Part shown: piece after piece, positions 55,002 to 64,000 of the stretch
Layout of the letters: every line of letters starts with the position of its first letter
How positions within the stretch are numbered: position 1 is the stretch's first letter
Assembly (NCBI GenBank): GCA_031771865.1
Contig: JASISA010000027.1
Coordinates: forward strand, 806,001-870,000
DNA: 64,000 nt
Source: Nothophaeocryptopus gaeumannii
Lineage: Eukaryota > Ascomycota > Dothideomycetes > Mycosphaerellales > Mycosphaerellaceae
Direction: 5' to 3'
Translations under genes and position numbers: made by a program
The notes under the pieces: generated by a model
The model's input: the letters and a program-made list of their open reading frames with translations, nothing else
The model's database searches: none
What the model was told of the DNA's origin: nothing

Positions 55002-55346
55002 CGTGACTTCCCCGAGCCCCAGCTACCCGACCGAGCCCCAGTGCTGAATCAATTCTAATCAAATGGGCTTCGGAGGGGGCTAACGGCGCTGCGCGAGGCA
55101 GCATAGAAAGATGCTATCAACTTCGAACGACGTGCCTGCCTCGCGCGGTCGGGTATCGTTCCTGTCCTTCGTTCACTGCGCTCGTTTCCCTTGCTCGTCC
55201 CTCGCTACATCTCCCGCTTGTTCACTTCGGGGGACTCAATTCGCTCGCAAGCTCGCCTGCCTTGCTGAAGTTCGAGTCAAATCCTAATTAAATCCTTCGG
55301 GATAAGCTGGGGCTCATTCGGCTAGCTGGGGCTCGGGGAAGTCACG
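55002..55346. mobile_element. 345-bp inverted-repeat element (MITE-like), copy B
   Basis: Ends are inverted repeats starting CGTGACTTCCCCGAGCCCCA, followed by GCTA(G/C)CCGA, related to those of copy A. Interior words AAAGATGCTATCAA, GACGTGCCTGC and CGGGTATCGT are shared with copy A in the same order. The length is the same as copy A. No clear target duplication is visible, so this is the older or more diverged copy. Confidence 0.75.
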
Positions 55347-57416
55347 ACGGGACAATAGGAGCTCGCGGCAGGCTTCCGGAAACCTACATGAACCCTTCGC
55401 GTACCAAATTTGGGGTCATGCCAGGTACTAAGTTTCTGTCATGATGTCGTTCTCTTTCAGGTACCGGGATGTGACAAGCTCACGAAGCTCGCACTCGCCC
55501 TGCCACGGTCTTCGAGGAATCCAAGTACGCTTATTAGTGAAGCTCTGTGATGCGTGCATTGGCTGTTGGCTTCCGATCTGTATTTTGCCTGGCACGGGTC
55601 TGAAGCAACCCGCTGCCCGGCATCGAGCTTGTTGTTTCCATTCAGAAAATCACATCTGATTGATGCGGTCGTTTTGACGGGTGACGGTCGACGGACGACA
55701 GAACTGCAGACTTCAAATTGGTCGCTGAAACGTGCCTCAGAGTCATGTCTGGATGCCGACCTCGCAGCGTGGCGAAGCGCCGAGCGTTGAGTGTTGGCAG
55801 AATTTCTTGCACAAGAGCATCAGTCCGCCAAGCTTCATGAACAAGGCCTGCATAGGGCGAAGTAGTATTTATTCAAGTACTAAATGTCCGAGGTGCTGAC
55901 AAGATCGATTCGAATGGTTGGCAGTCACACCGCGTGACCCTGTCTTTTCGTCCGCGCCGTATAGGTTTGTAGATGTTCTTCATTCTTGATCCGATGCGAG
56001 AATTGAGAAAGATCTTGGGGAGGCTTGAGTCGACATAGAATCTGCACTTCTAGGGCTGGCAGGGAAGCCACGCCTCGGCGTCTCGTGAGACTTGCGGCGA
56101 TTGGAAACGCAGAGAGCCCCAAGACATATGCCGCCGGTTCTGGGTAATACGCATGGGGTAGGAAAAGCCAAATACTCTTTTCATAACTTCATTGGCCAAG
56201 GGCAGACGGATTAGAGAGGCACGTCTCGTCTAAGCCACTATGTGGAGGAACATATTCTCGACCGAGCTGGCCCAGTCGCTTGGCTCTCGTGCTTGGCTGC
56301 TCTCAATGTGGACGGGAATCCAGACCGGAATCCAGGCCTCGATGTCATGTCGTTGATCGCGCTGGCATTGGGCTCTGCGGAAGACCGAGGGAAGCAACGA
56401 CTTGCTCGCGGAAACGCGAATTATTAATAGCTGTTGGGGTGTAGCCCATTTGACATACTGACGTCGTTGTTGGACGGGATTGGCCTGGTCGAAGAGTCGT
56501 CCAGATCTGACGACAGCCGTACAGTCACCGCTGTATGCCGCGTTGCTTCTTTTGGAAATCGCTGTAGACGTAGCGCGCGCAGGATGGCTAGTATATGAGG
56601 TGGCGGCGATCTTACGACCAAGCATTTCTCTTTGGCAGCTACAGCGTCTACAAGCTCGCGAAGGCAGCCAGTCTGACATTGAGCAGGGTAGTGTATAGCC
56701 CATCTATGAGCACAGGCGCACGTGGACTTGCTAAACGTGGTGAGAGGGTAAGCGTACAGAAGCTATGGTGAGCTCGCGGTCGTACGATCGATCTAGACCG
56801 CCATTCTGAGCGTCAGCATCACATGTCGTCAGTATGCCGTGCATACCTATAGGAATTCCATTTCTGAAAATGACCACAGAGTTAGCTCGAAGAAGGAATC
56901 AAGATCAGAGGCTCACCAATAGGTCTGCAGACCAGGCATCTCGCTCCGCCTTCTTTTCCACTTGACCGTGCTAGCTTGGGACCTCGTAGCGTCTGTAGGA
57001 GGTCTGCTGTGAGCGCGACTGCATCTGATTAATACGGAGGTCGAGGCATGGACAGGAAGTTGACTTCCGATGTAGCCCTGCAATTCATGGGTTGATCAGA
57101 CACGCTACGCTGAGGCCCACCTGAATTCGGAGCACGACTGTGATGTTGCGGTTCGGAGCAGCGAGGACTCCGAGGAGGAAGACAAGGTGTTACCTCCTGC
57201 TTTCCGGCGCGCTTCGCGGTCAGAGGCAGTCATGTCGCGCTGCTTGCAACGTCTTGGATCCCTCAAGTGCCTGCTTGGGGGGTCATCATCAATCGCGAAG
57301 GCCATGGGTGATATGACTGATAGTGATGATGTTGATGTTGGTGCTGTCGTCGTTATGATCCCAGAAGGACCAAGTTACAGTATGGGTGAAGTCCAGTAGC
57401 GCGGAGATCGAGGCAC
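55347..57416. other. About 2 kb without a recognisable gene
   Basis: Frames such as 56230-56703 (minus) and 56480-56698 (plus) overlap and have no known motif. The sequence between the small elements and the large transposon may contain further old, unrecognised insertions. Confidence 0.35.
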
Positions 57417-57455
57417 GGGCAGAGCCCTGTTCATGACTAAGGGTCATATCAACTT
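57417..57455. repeat. Left terminal inverted repeat of the 6-kb transposon
   Basis: Thirty-nine bases, identical to the reverse complement of 63412-63450. The first bases, GGGCAGAGCCC, are themselves close to an inverted palindrome. Confidence 0.95.
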
Positions 57456-57785
57456 CATAGTGTCACGTTACTTTGACCTCAAATCTACCAACCTCAGTTA
57501 CACTAATATGGCCCTTTCTCATCTATACAGGCGTCGCTATCGCCTAAAACACTCGCAGCACACTCGCAGACGGCCTGCGCGGCTTGCTGTTGTTATGAAG
57601 CAGTCATAGCTGGACAATAGCAGGCTGCGTAGGCCGTATTGCTATTTTGAACTGATGCTATTGTAAGTACTACTATTGTCCTTTTCACTCGCAGCACTCG
57701 TATATCTACTCTTTCTTTTCCTTTGCTTACTATCTTAGCTACATCAACATTCTCCCGTCAAAACTACAAGAATACTACTGCCGCG

Positions 57786-58467
57786 ATGTCTCAATTCCGC
57801 CAACCAACCACTACTACCACCACCGACTTCTGGCATGTCGAAGACTATCAATGGAACGAGTGGGTAGCCAGCAGCGAGTCTACCAATAGCAAGGAGCGCA
57901 AGTCAGCTTTGAACAATTTGCGGAAGTTTGATACGGCTGGCCGTATCATGGAGACTAATGAAGGTGAGTTAATTGACTCGTAGCTATTTGAATCTACTCG
58001 CAGACACACTCGTAGGCAAAGCCGCTCTATCCCCTTGCCCGTGGTGCGAGTGCAAGAAGAATCCGCAGCCCTGTATGGTGTTCAAAGACCGTGGAGATCT
58101 TGCGTGTGCCTATTGCAAGCGGCATGGAAAGTCTGGCTGCCTTGCCAATGAAGCCAAGGCTGAAGATGAAGACGAAGATGAAGATGAAGATGAGGAGATG
58201 GAGGATGTCGACGAAGGTGGTGTGCTTGTCGAGCCTGCGAGTGCTGTGAGTGCTGCGAGTGGAGAGACTGCTGGTCTGCGTGCTGAGAACGAGAGCCTAA
58301 AGACTAAGGTTACTGATTTGGAGGCTCGTTTGGTTGCCATTGAGGCTAAAGTGTCTAGTCTTGACACTGAGATGGAGGCTGCTCGTCGTGCTGGCTTTGT
58401 GGGCTTTCGTCTCGGCGCCTTTGAGAGTAGCTTGGTAGACAAGACTACCGGCAAACCTTGGTACTAG
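57786..58467 (+). CDS. Transposon accessory protein A, Cys-rich with coiled coil
   Basis: Exons 57786-57963 and 58004-58467, 213 aa. The N-terminal 60 residues contain DFWHVEDYQWNEWVASSEST and an Asn/Lys helix. A Cys-rich stretch follows at about 71-105: C-x2-C-x-C-x6-C (CPWCECKKNPQPC) and, after DRGDLA, C-x2-C-x7-C (CAYCKRHGKSGC), which probably binds zinc. Then come an acidic run (DEDEDEDEDEE), a leucine-heptad coiled coil (LRAENESLKTKVTDLEARLV) and a C-terminal FGFRLGAFE-like end. The intron ends with the octamer ACTCGCAG. The reading frame is intact, which contrasts with the decayed transposase. It may bind DNA and oligomerise; this is inference from domains only. Confidence 0.8.
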
Positions 58468-58765
58468 ATAGCAGTGTCAAAATACGAGTGCTGCGAGTGC
58501 CTGAACCTGAACTCTGCGAGTGCCTGAACCTGAACTCCATTCCTACATACGAGATATATCTACCAACTAAAGAAATTAATTACCCTTCATCGACCTTGTC
58601 TTCCGCGTTGACGGCTCCACAACCAGCTTCTTCCTTGACTTCTTGATATGCGTCTGGGCTGGTTCAGCAAGTGTTGGAGGTGCTGGATCAGCTACAGTTG
58701 TTGGAGGTGCTGGTTCAGCTACAGTTGTTGGAGGTGTTGGTTCAGCAACAGGCACTGATTCTACC

Positions 58766-60137
58766 CAGGGGTCTTGTTGGTCCGGTATAGATGGTAGAAC
58801 CTGGTTATTGGTAACCAATAGTATAGTCAGTAGGGCAATCACATGCTTACCGGTCAATATGGTAGCTGGTGAGTAAATGCTACCGGTAACCATGGTTACC
58901 AACTTCCTATCTCGGTATCCATTGCGCAGCCAGTCGGCATACTCGCCGGCGCCAAGGGCGGTACGCGTATGGGAAAAATCGACGCGTTTTCGCCGTGAAT
59001 GTATCCAATCTTCCCATCTCTTTACCAATATCTCATACTGTCGTATCTCGCCATGCCCAGCGTGTTGTCGTGGCTAGGTGTTGGTAGCTCTGAAGCTACT
59101 ATCGTCTTATGCGAACAGAACCCCAATTACTGCGCCTCTTCTCATCCGGATACCTTCGAGCTTAGAAAGACCGAGTATGCGCGCCTCAAGAAGCATCAAC
59201 AAGGTGTTGGTGAGGATCGAAAGACATGGAGTCCAGCCTGGCAGTTTGGCGAAGCGCTGCTGCGTTCGGATAACGTGCGGGTATACTACTGCTATCTCTG
59301 CGAAAAAGAAGGCCGGCATCAGCAGTTGAACGTCTTGAATGGAACTCGAGGCGCTCTACATCACCTGTCTCAACACCACAGCATTAATAGCAAGGGCGAG
59401 AAAGTCGTGAAGTCCAGCGGCAGTCAGCAAACGATCGAAAGCTCCATAATATCATCCGCTATATTCGGTCGTCGCCACAGAGGTTGGAGGCGTTTGCTGC
59501 AATCAAGATGGGTGGAAAATGGTCGAAATACAATGTGCTTAAGGTAAGTAAGTTCAGAAGCTCGAAAGTTGAGGATCGTGCACCCGCGCTCAGCGGACTC
59601 CGGTCCACTGTGTCCAGAGTGTTTGGTTGGCTAACCCGCACGCGTTAAACACGGCGCTGGCGGCGACTAAGCCAAATCAAGTGTCGCTCTTTTCGATGAC
59701 GATTTCTATACCGCAAGGCACCTCCGAGCTTCACATGCTAATTCTACAACTTCAGCTTGTTCTCAACAACGCCACGCGCTGGAACTCCTTCTTTACATGA
59801 TTCAACGAGCCAAGGACGTCGAGAAGCGTGTATGTGTCTACGAGACTGGTGGGGACCCCGCAGCCTAAACACAAGGATAAAGAGGGCATACTGCTGGCTG
59901 CGTTTGACGAGGAAGATAAGATAGTTGAGGACTTCAAGACGGCTGAGGACCTGCTGATAAATGAGGATATTGCTGATGTCGTGAACAACAACCAGGGCGA
60001 CGACGAGGTCGAATAGATGGCTATATTCACCTACAACAAGTCGGTAACCAACGGTATAGATGGTATGATCACATGCTAAACTTGGTCAGTATGGTAGGAG
60101 GCCTTATTACCATACCTACCGGACCAACAAGACCCTG
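58766..60137 (+). mobile_element. Nested hAT-family element (1372 bp)
   Basis: Ends are inverted repeats CAGGG(G)TCTTGTTGGTCCGGTA on both sides. They are flanked by a perfect 8-bp duplication: ATTCTACC at 58758-58765 and 60138-60145. CAGGG-type ends and 8-bp duplications are hallmarks of hAT transposons. The interior carries remains of a hAT transposase on the plus strand. At 1.37 kb it is an internally deleted, non-autonomous derivative. Confidence 0.92.
59055..60016 (+). pseudogene. hAT transposase remnant
   Basis: An N-terminal piece (59055-59547) reads MPSVLSWLGVGSSEATIVLC and a BED-finger-like part: CYLCEKEGRHQQ, then GALHHLSQHHSINSKGEK. After frame changes the phrase ILQLQLVLNNATRWNSFFT near 59740-59790 corresponds to the conserved hAT block with N-x-TRWNS. 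The last part (59828-60016) is an acidic helical tail. Most of the catalytic domain is missing, so the element cannot move itself. Confidence 0.7.
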
Positions 60138-61577
60138 ATTCTACCTGCTCCAGCGGAGCAACGACTTGCTGCTGTATAGCCTCCTCAACAAACAACGACA
60201 CCTCCGTCTGCTCAATAATAGTATCCAGCCTCTCCGAAAAAGTATCGCGAGTTGGTTCTACGACCTCATAATCTTCTTCAACAATAGGAGCCTTGGGTTC
60301 CTTCTTGACGAACCATTCACTCGGCGAGTCAAAGCTAAAACTACTGCTTGATTGATCGCTAGCCTCGCTGGTTAGATCAATGATCTCTGCACCAGCCGGA
60401 ATGCGATAAGGACGTACCGATAGACCAGCGTTGCCTTTAGTAGGTGATGGAGGCGACAATTCACTGCTGGCCTGGCGTTTGTGTCCACTCGCAGCAGTAC
60501 TCGTAGTAGATTTGGCTGGACTCATAGTACTGTCGTCCTGATCCGCTATTCCGCGTTGGCCGACTGGTTTCGTATTCCAGCGTCTGACCCGATTGACGAG
60601 AATTACCACCTTGATATGGACTGTCGCATTCAATGCTGACCATGGACTGCGATGAAATGGCAATAGCATCTCTTCGAGGTCATCCGATAGTAGATTGGTG
60701 TCTGCTGGGCGGATTGGTTCGTTGGTATCCTCATCAAAAGATACACAAAGGAAGGAGTCTTGATGCGGGTGTATCAACCATTGCTGTAAAGTTGGTCCAG
60801 CAGCCGGAACAATAACAGTAGAATAGAGCCAGTTCCTACGCATGTCTTCGTTGCGGCTCGGCAGCATATCAACCATATGTTGATAAGTATCAAAGAAGCC
60901 GTCCAGTCGCCATCTTTGTATAAGCTCCGGTTCATCGTAGTGCCAAACATCCGGAGTTGACAACGCTGAAGCCTTTGCTTCTTGTTCTTCGGCGTACGAA
61001 TATTGACAAGCACTGTAAAAGCCTCGCACCGAAAGTGAATCTCTCGGCGTTGGGCTTTACCCTTGCCCTTGCCCTTGGATGAAGAGGTAGATAGTGGTGC
61101 ACTCGCACTCGCACTCGTAGGAGCTGGCGATGCAGCTGGACGAGAGATCTTGCGGTTGGTAGAAGCCTTAGGACTGAGGGGATCGATACCAGCGTTGCCA
61201 ATATTGCGGCTGTGTGACTTCTTATTCTGCTGAAGAACGGTGTTACCACGGTTCGAAGAGGTAGTGCCGAAACCTTGAAAGCCAGTATATGTACTAGAGG
61301 CTCCAGCTCCAAAAAGCGCACTCGCAGCACTCGTAGAGGCTCCAGAAGCTGCTCCAGTAGGCGCACTCGCAGCACTCGTAGCTGCTGGCCGTGCTGCTAG
61401 TAGTGGAGAGGATATGAGAGGCCCGTCATCTTCTCGGTAATGAGGATTGTGCACAAGGCAATAGGGGCATCGGAAAACGTTGCCAAGATCACAGTGATAT
61501 ATCACTTGCTTCTTGGACTGCGCACAGAACTTAGTCCACTCAAGATCCATTGTTGAAGGAGGTAACGCTGAATACCC

Positions 61578-63326
61578 TTAAAGTGGCTGACCAGCAGCCT
61601 CAAATACTGCTCTGGTTCGGTCACTCGGCTGCCTCTGTGTACTAGCAGCAGGCGTTTCAAACTCCGGCAGATCTCCGCCATTGTTGACATACTCATGCGC
61701 TGCAGTGCGGAGGTGATGGTATGCATGAACATGCAGCTTTTGCGGCCCAGGCAATGCTGATTCCTCACCACCATGAAACATGATTGGATAGCCGCTAGTA
61801 TGAAGCATATCATTACACCACTCGAGAGATATTGGAGGTAGATATGCGAGCAAATCTGCGAATAGAATCAGCTGGAGTGAACTACTAAGTTCCAGCTTAC
61901 AGCATCCCCTGCGAGCCTGCGAGTGCCGCTGCAGTGACATGGGCAGCTACGAGTGCCTAGCTACGAGTGGCTCCGGCAGTTACAGTGTGCACACCGCTAC
62001 TTACCAAACTCTGCAATCTTGTCAACCCATTGCTGTAAAACCGGATCTTCAGTATCCAGTAAATGCCCGTAGAAGTCACCGCCGTGAAGCTCCGGATAGT
62101 CGTAGAGATTGTTGGGCTCTCCAGCTACATGCTTAGCAACTGTCTGTTCGTTGTGCTTACGGATTGTATGAGTATTCCAGCAGTGTACAAACTCTCCAGT
62201 TGTATACCTCATTACAGGGATGTAGATTGCGAGCCAGGCAATACGATCTGCTTTAAGAGCTGCGTTATAATGCCCTTCCTCTCGGAGTTGATTGAAATAG
62301 TCTCTCCAGCGGTTGAATACTGACTTTGCTGCCTCGCCCCACCAGTGCTCAATAGTCTGATTTCCTTTGCTTGTTGTATACCAGAAGGCATCGCTGAAAG
62401 TGATATGTTCGCTAGCAAGGTGCTCACGTAGGAGAAGATGTGCGTCCGCAAGCATTGGAGTTTCAACGCCCTGATCAGATCGTATGATATTAGGCATACG
62501 GCCGGCCTTGTAGATCGTGATGATGTACTGTGCAAAAACCGAGAACTTGGTCTTAGCTAGCGGCCCAACAAAGTACCAGATAATCTTCCTTGAAAAGACG
62601 TCGATACAGGCGTAGATCGAGCATCCATAATCAGCCAGCTTACAAAAGCATCAATAGAGTATACATCATCAGCTCCTCGAGCTTGAGGCCTTACGCTACG
62701 AGGTTTACTGCGTTTACCAGGTCGACGGCTCTCAAAGCTGCTGGCACCTTGGCACGGGCAATACGGAAGATGCGGTCTCTACGAGTGATCAGCGAGTGCA
62801 GCCTACGAGTGCGAGTGCCTGAGTGAATGAATACAAAGGCGTACCTGCCAATGAAGTGCCATTTCTCACGAATAGTTTGGGCCAACTTGCGATATCCAAA
62901 GTCCTGTGCAGCACCATGCCCAAGCACATGGTCCAATGCCTCGCTAATAGCGGCATCCACCTCTTCAGAAGATTCTGCTGGGTACCTCTTATATAGGCCT
63001 ATATCACGCCTCAACCGCTGATATTGTATGAGGGAGATATTGTAGCCATCTGCCTGTAGATACTGAACTTCCCTCTCATCTTTGTACGAGTACAGCCAGA
63101 AACGCTCAATAATACGGGCTCTGAGGGCATTGTCTACCTGTAGAGGAGCCTGTCGAATACGAGCACCCCACTGCTTCAGCCTCCTCTTCAGAGTCTTGAC
63201 AGATATATCAATATCGTAGTAGGTTCGTAGATTATCGCATATCGCAGTGTATTCGCGTCGGTCAAAGAAGATCCAGTGCTCAATCTGGGCTCGCACGGGC
63301 TCGAGGTCAACGGTATGAGGCGCCAT
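61578..63326 (-). pseudogene. Integrase-core (DDE) transposase, frameshifted
   Basis: Exon 1 (63326-62845) starts MAPHTVDLEPVRAQIEHWIF and contains a helix-turn-helix region (DISVKTLKRRLKQWGARIRQ) and a second helical repeat. An intron (62844-62779) ends in the octamer ACTCGTAG. Exon 2 begins GRDRIFRIARAKVPAAL and then needs a shift near 62735 to read RRPGKRSKPRSVRPQARGAD then DVYSIDA (first Asp), and another near 62645 to read CSIYACIDVFSRKIIWYFVG. The other catalytic residues are intact: RSDQG near 62475 and IEHWW near 62350. A second intron (62004-61856) joins EF to DLLAYLPPISLEWCNDM, ending at 61578. The domain order is that of fungal integrase-core proteins. Two indels make this copy inactive. 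Confidence 0.8.
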
Positions 63327-63411
63327 ATGCACTTGCGAGTGCAGGTACGAGTGTAGGCACGAGTGTAGGGCAATATAACGAGTGTAGATAAGAGTGTGGA
63401 AGCCGAGGCGA

Positions 63412-63450
63412 AAGTTGATATGACCCTTAGTCATGAACAGGGCTCTGCCC
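63412..63450. repeat. Right terminal inverted repeat of the 6-kb transposon
   Basis: Thirty-nine bases, the exact reverse complement of 57417-57455. It ends 100 bases before the next gene's start codon. Confidence 0.95.
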
Positions 63451-63550
63451 TGCCGTCATCGACCTGAACTTCGACATATTCCACAGTTCATCGCGTGCCC
63501 GTCTCTCTTCTCACACACACACGCGCATTTGTTTGCGTGGCCGGCGATCC

Positions 63551-64000
63551 ATGCTTCGCAACGTCTCGCCATTATGCTGGCGATGCGCAAGCAGGACCCT
63601 AAAGTCTCCATCTGCTACCGTAGCAGACCCCATACTCAGCCTTCGGACTAATGGCACGCGAGCATATACCACAGTTCGAAGACCACTTCTCCTACAACCG
63701 CGTGCGAATCATGTCTCGATCACACTCCGACGATATCAAGGCCAATGGTCATCCGTCAAACCACCCTCCCCCGCCGACCTGGGACTTCCGAAACAAGCGA
63801 AACAATACCGCGGCAGTCGCAAATGGCTCCGAAGATTAGTCCAACTCGGCCTTCTCACAGGGGCGATATATGGAGTCGATACACAATTCTTCGACTCCTG
63901 CCTCACGCGTTCGGTGCGGACATTCTACAGCGGGCTCTTCGTCGCGCTGGACTACACACTGAACTTCCGACCCGACCCTTGGATCGGCGACTCAATCGCA
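63551..64000 (+). CDS. ABC1/ADCK1-like mitochondrial atypical kinase, 5' part
   Basis: Open for 150 codons from the ATG at 63551 to the window end. The N terminus MLRNVSPLCWRCASRTLKSP plus an Arg-rich, acid-poor stretch is a mitochondrial presequence. Residues from about 90 read RKWLRRLVQLGLLTGAIYGV, DTQFFDSCLTRSVRTFYSGL and FVALDYTLNFRPDP, the N-terminal region typical of fungal ADCK1/Mcp2-type ABC1 kinases just before the KxGQ motif (which would lie beyond the window). Yeast Mcp2 affects mitochondrial lipid homeostasis. A competing frame starting MAREHIPQF at 63651 is out of frame with these motifs and ends early. Confidence 0.85.
   Translation, partial: MLRNVSPLCWRCASRTLKSPSATVADPILSLRTNGTRAYTTVRRPLLLQPRANHVSITLRRYQGQWSSVKPPSPADLGLPKQAKQYRGSRKWLRRLVQLGLLTGAIYGVDTQFFDSCLTRSVRTFYSGLFVALDYTLNFRPDPWIGDSIA

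Larger units (their letters stand above)
58576..61550 (-). pseudogene. Transposon accessory protein B, split by a nested hAT element and frameshifted
   Basis: The gene starts at 61550 (MDLEWTKFCAQSKKQVIYHC) with a Cys pair region HC..RCPYC, then Ala/Ser/Thr/Gly runs encoded by ACTCGCAG repeats, and GKGKGKAQRREIHFR. Near 61015 a one-base shift is needed to enter the frame that continues to 60146: FYSACQYSYAEEQEA, a segment DGFFDTYQHMVDMLPSRNED, the SUMO-interaction-like EIIDLTSEASD and a sumoylation-type VKKEP. At 60146 it meets the hAT insertion. Taking out the element with one duplication copy, the frame continues at 58757 as VPVAEPTPPTT and ends KSRKKLVVEPSTRKTRSMKG at 58576. The gene was therefore intact at this point before the insertion. 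The protein family was not recognised. Confidence 0.7.
57417..63450. mobile_element. 6.0-kb TIR DNA transposon with integrase-core transposase and accessory genes
   Basis: The terminal inverted repeats are 39 bases and identical: 57417-57455 and 63412-63450, beginning GGGCAGAGCCCTGTTCATGA and ending CATATCAACTT. No target-site duplication was visible. Between the ends are an intact Cys-rich coiled-coil gene (plus), an accessory gene (minus) split by a nested hAT element, and a transposase gene (minus) with integrase-core DDE motifs but frameshifts. The octamer ACTCG(C/T)AG and its complement occur about 20 times throughout. Without the nested element the transposon is about 4.65 kb. The closest type known to me is the fungal integrase-core (rve-like) transposase group; superfamily assignment is inference. 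Confidence 0.88.

Noticed and set aside
56230..56703. 157-codon minus frame and overlapping plus frames
   Set aside because: Neither strand shows a domain; composition is ambiguous, so no gene was called.
63651..63839. Plus frame MAREHIPQF
   Set aside because: It overlaps the better-supported mitochondrial kinase frame, which continues to the window end with clear family motifs.
1..64000. CRISPR array or bacterial-type operons
   Set aside because: No regularly spaced repeats, and introns plus eukaryotic protein families show a fungal nuclear sequence.

Overview
The window is nuclear DNA from a filamentous ascomycete. Genes have short introns (about 45-110 bases) with GT..AG ends, several protein families are fungus-specific (Kex2-type secreted protein, HET domain, CorA-like and ankyrin families, AIM11, MIX17), and there is no operon-like packing. 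Protein styles suggest a dothideomycete, perhaps Mycosphaerellales; that placement is inference. Exon boundaries were read by eye, so each may be off by a few bases.

1-39.8 kb is a conventional gene-rich segment. In order: a partial F-box-like gene, an unknown 399-aa protein, a small hydrophilic protein, an arylsulfotransferase-family protein, Mediator subunit MED12, an Asterix/UPF0139 membrane protein, a HET-domain relic, mitochondrial lipoyl synthase, AIM11-like protein, Rac GTPase, MIX17, an unknown protein, a septin-like GTPase, a CPSF6-like RRM protein, the molybdopterin synthase large subunit, several unknowns, a frameshifted CorA-like gene, a short-chain dehydrogenase, Rho3, the spliceosome factor Cwc25 and COP9 subunit 2. 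Rac and Rho3 both control polarised growth.

39.8-47 kb holds a 3.5-kb stretch without a gene, then an otubain-type deubiquitinase with a long low-complexity N terminus, and ribosomal protein eS27.

47.5-63.5 kb is accessory and decayed. It carries two tandem, broken copies of an ankyrin-like gene, a secreted Kex2-processed protein with two related four-cysteine modules, and two related 345-bp inverted-repeat elements. The main discovery is a 6.0-kb DNA transposon (57417-63450) with perfect 39-bp terminal inverted repeats. It encodes a decayed integrase-core DDE transposase, an intact Cys-rich coiled-coil protein and a second accessory protein. That second gene is interrupted by a nested 1.37-kb hAT element with a perfect 8-bp target duplication. 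The large element is sprinkled with the octamer ACTCG(C/T)AG, which also supplies intron acceptors.

The right end of the transposon lies 100 bp upstream of the start codon of an ABC1/ADCK1-like mitochondrial kinase gene that runs off the window.
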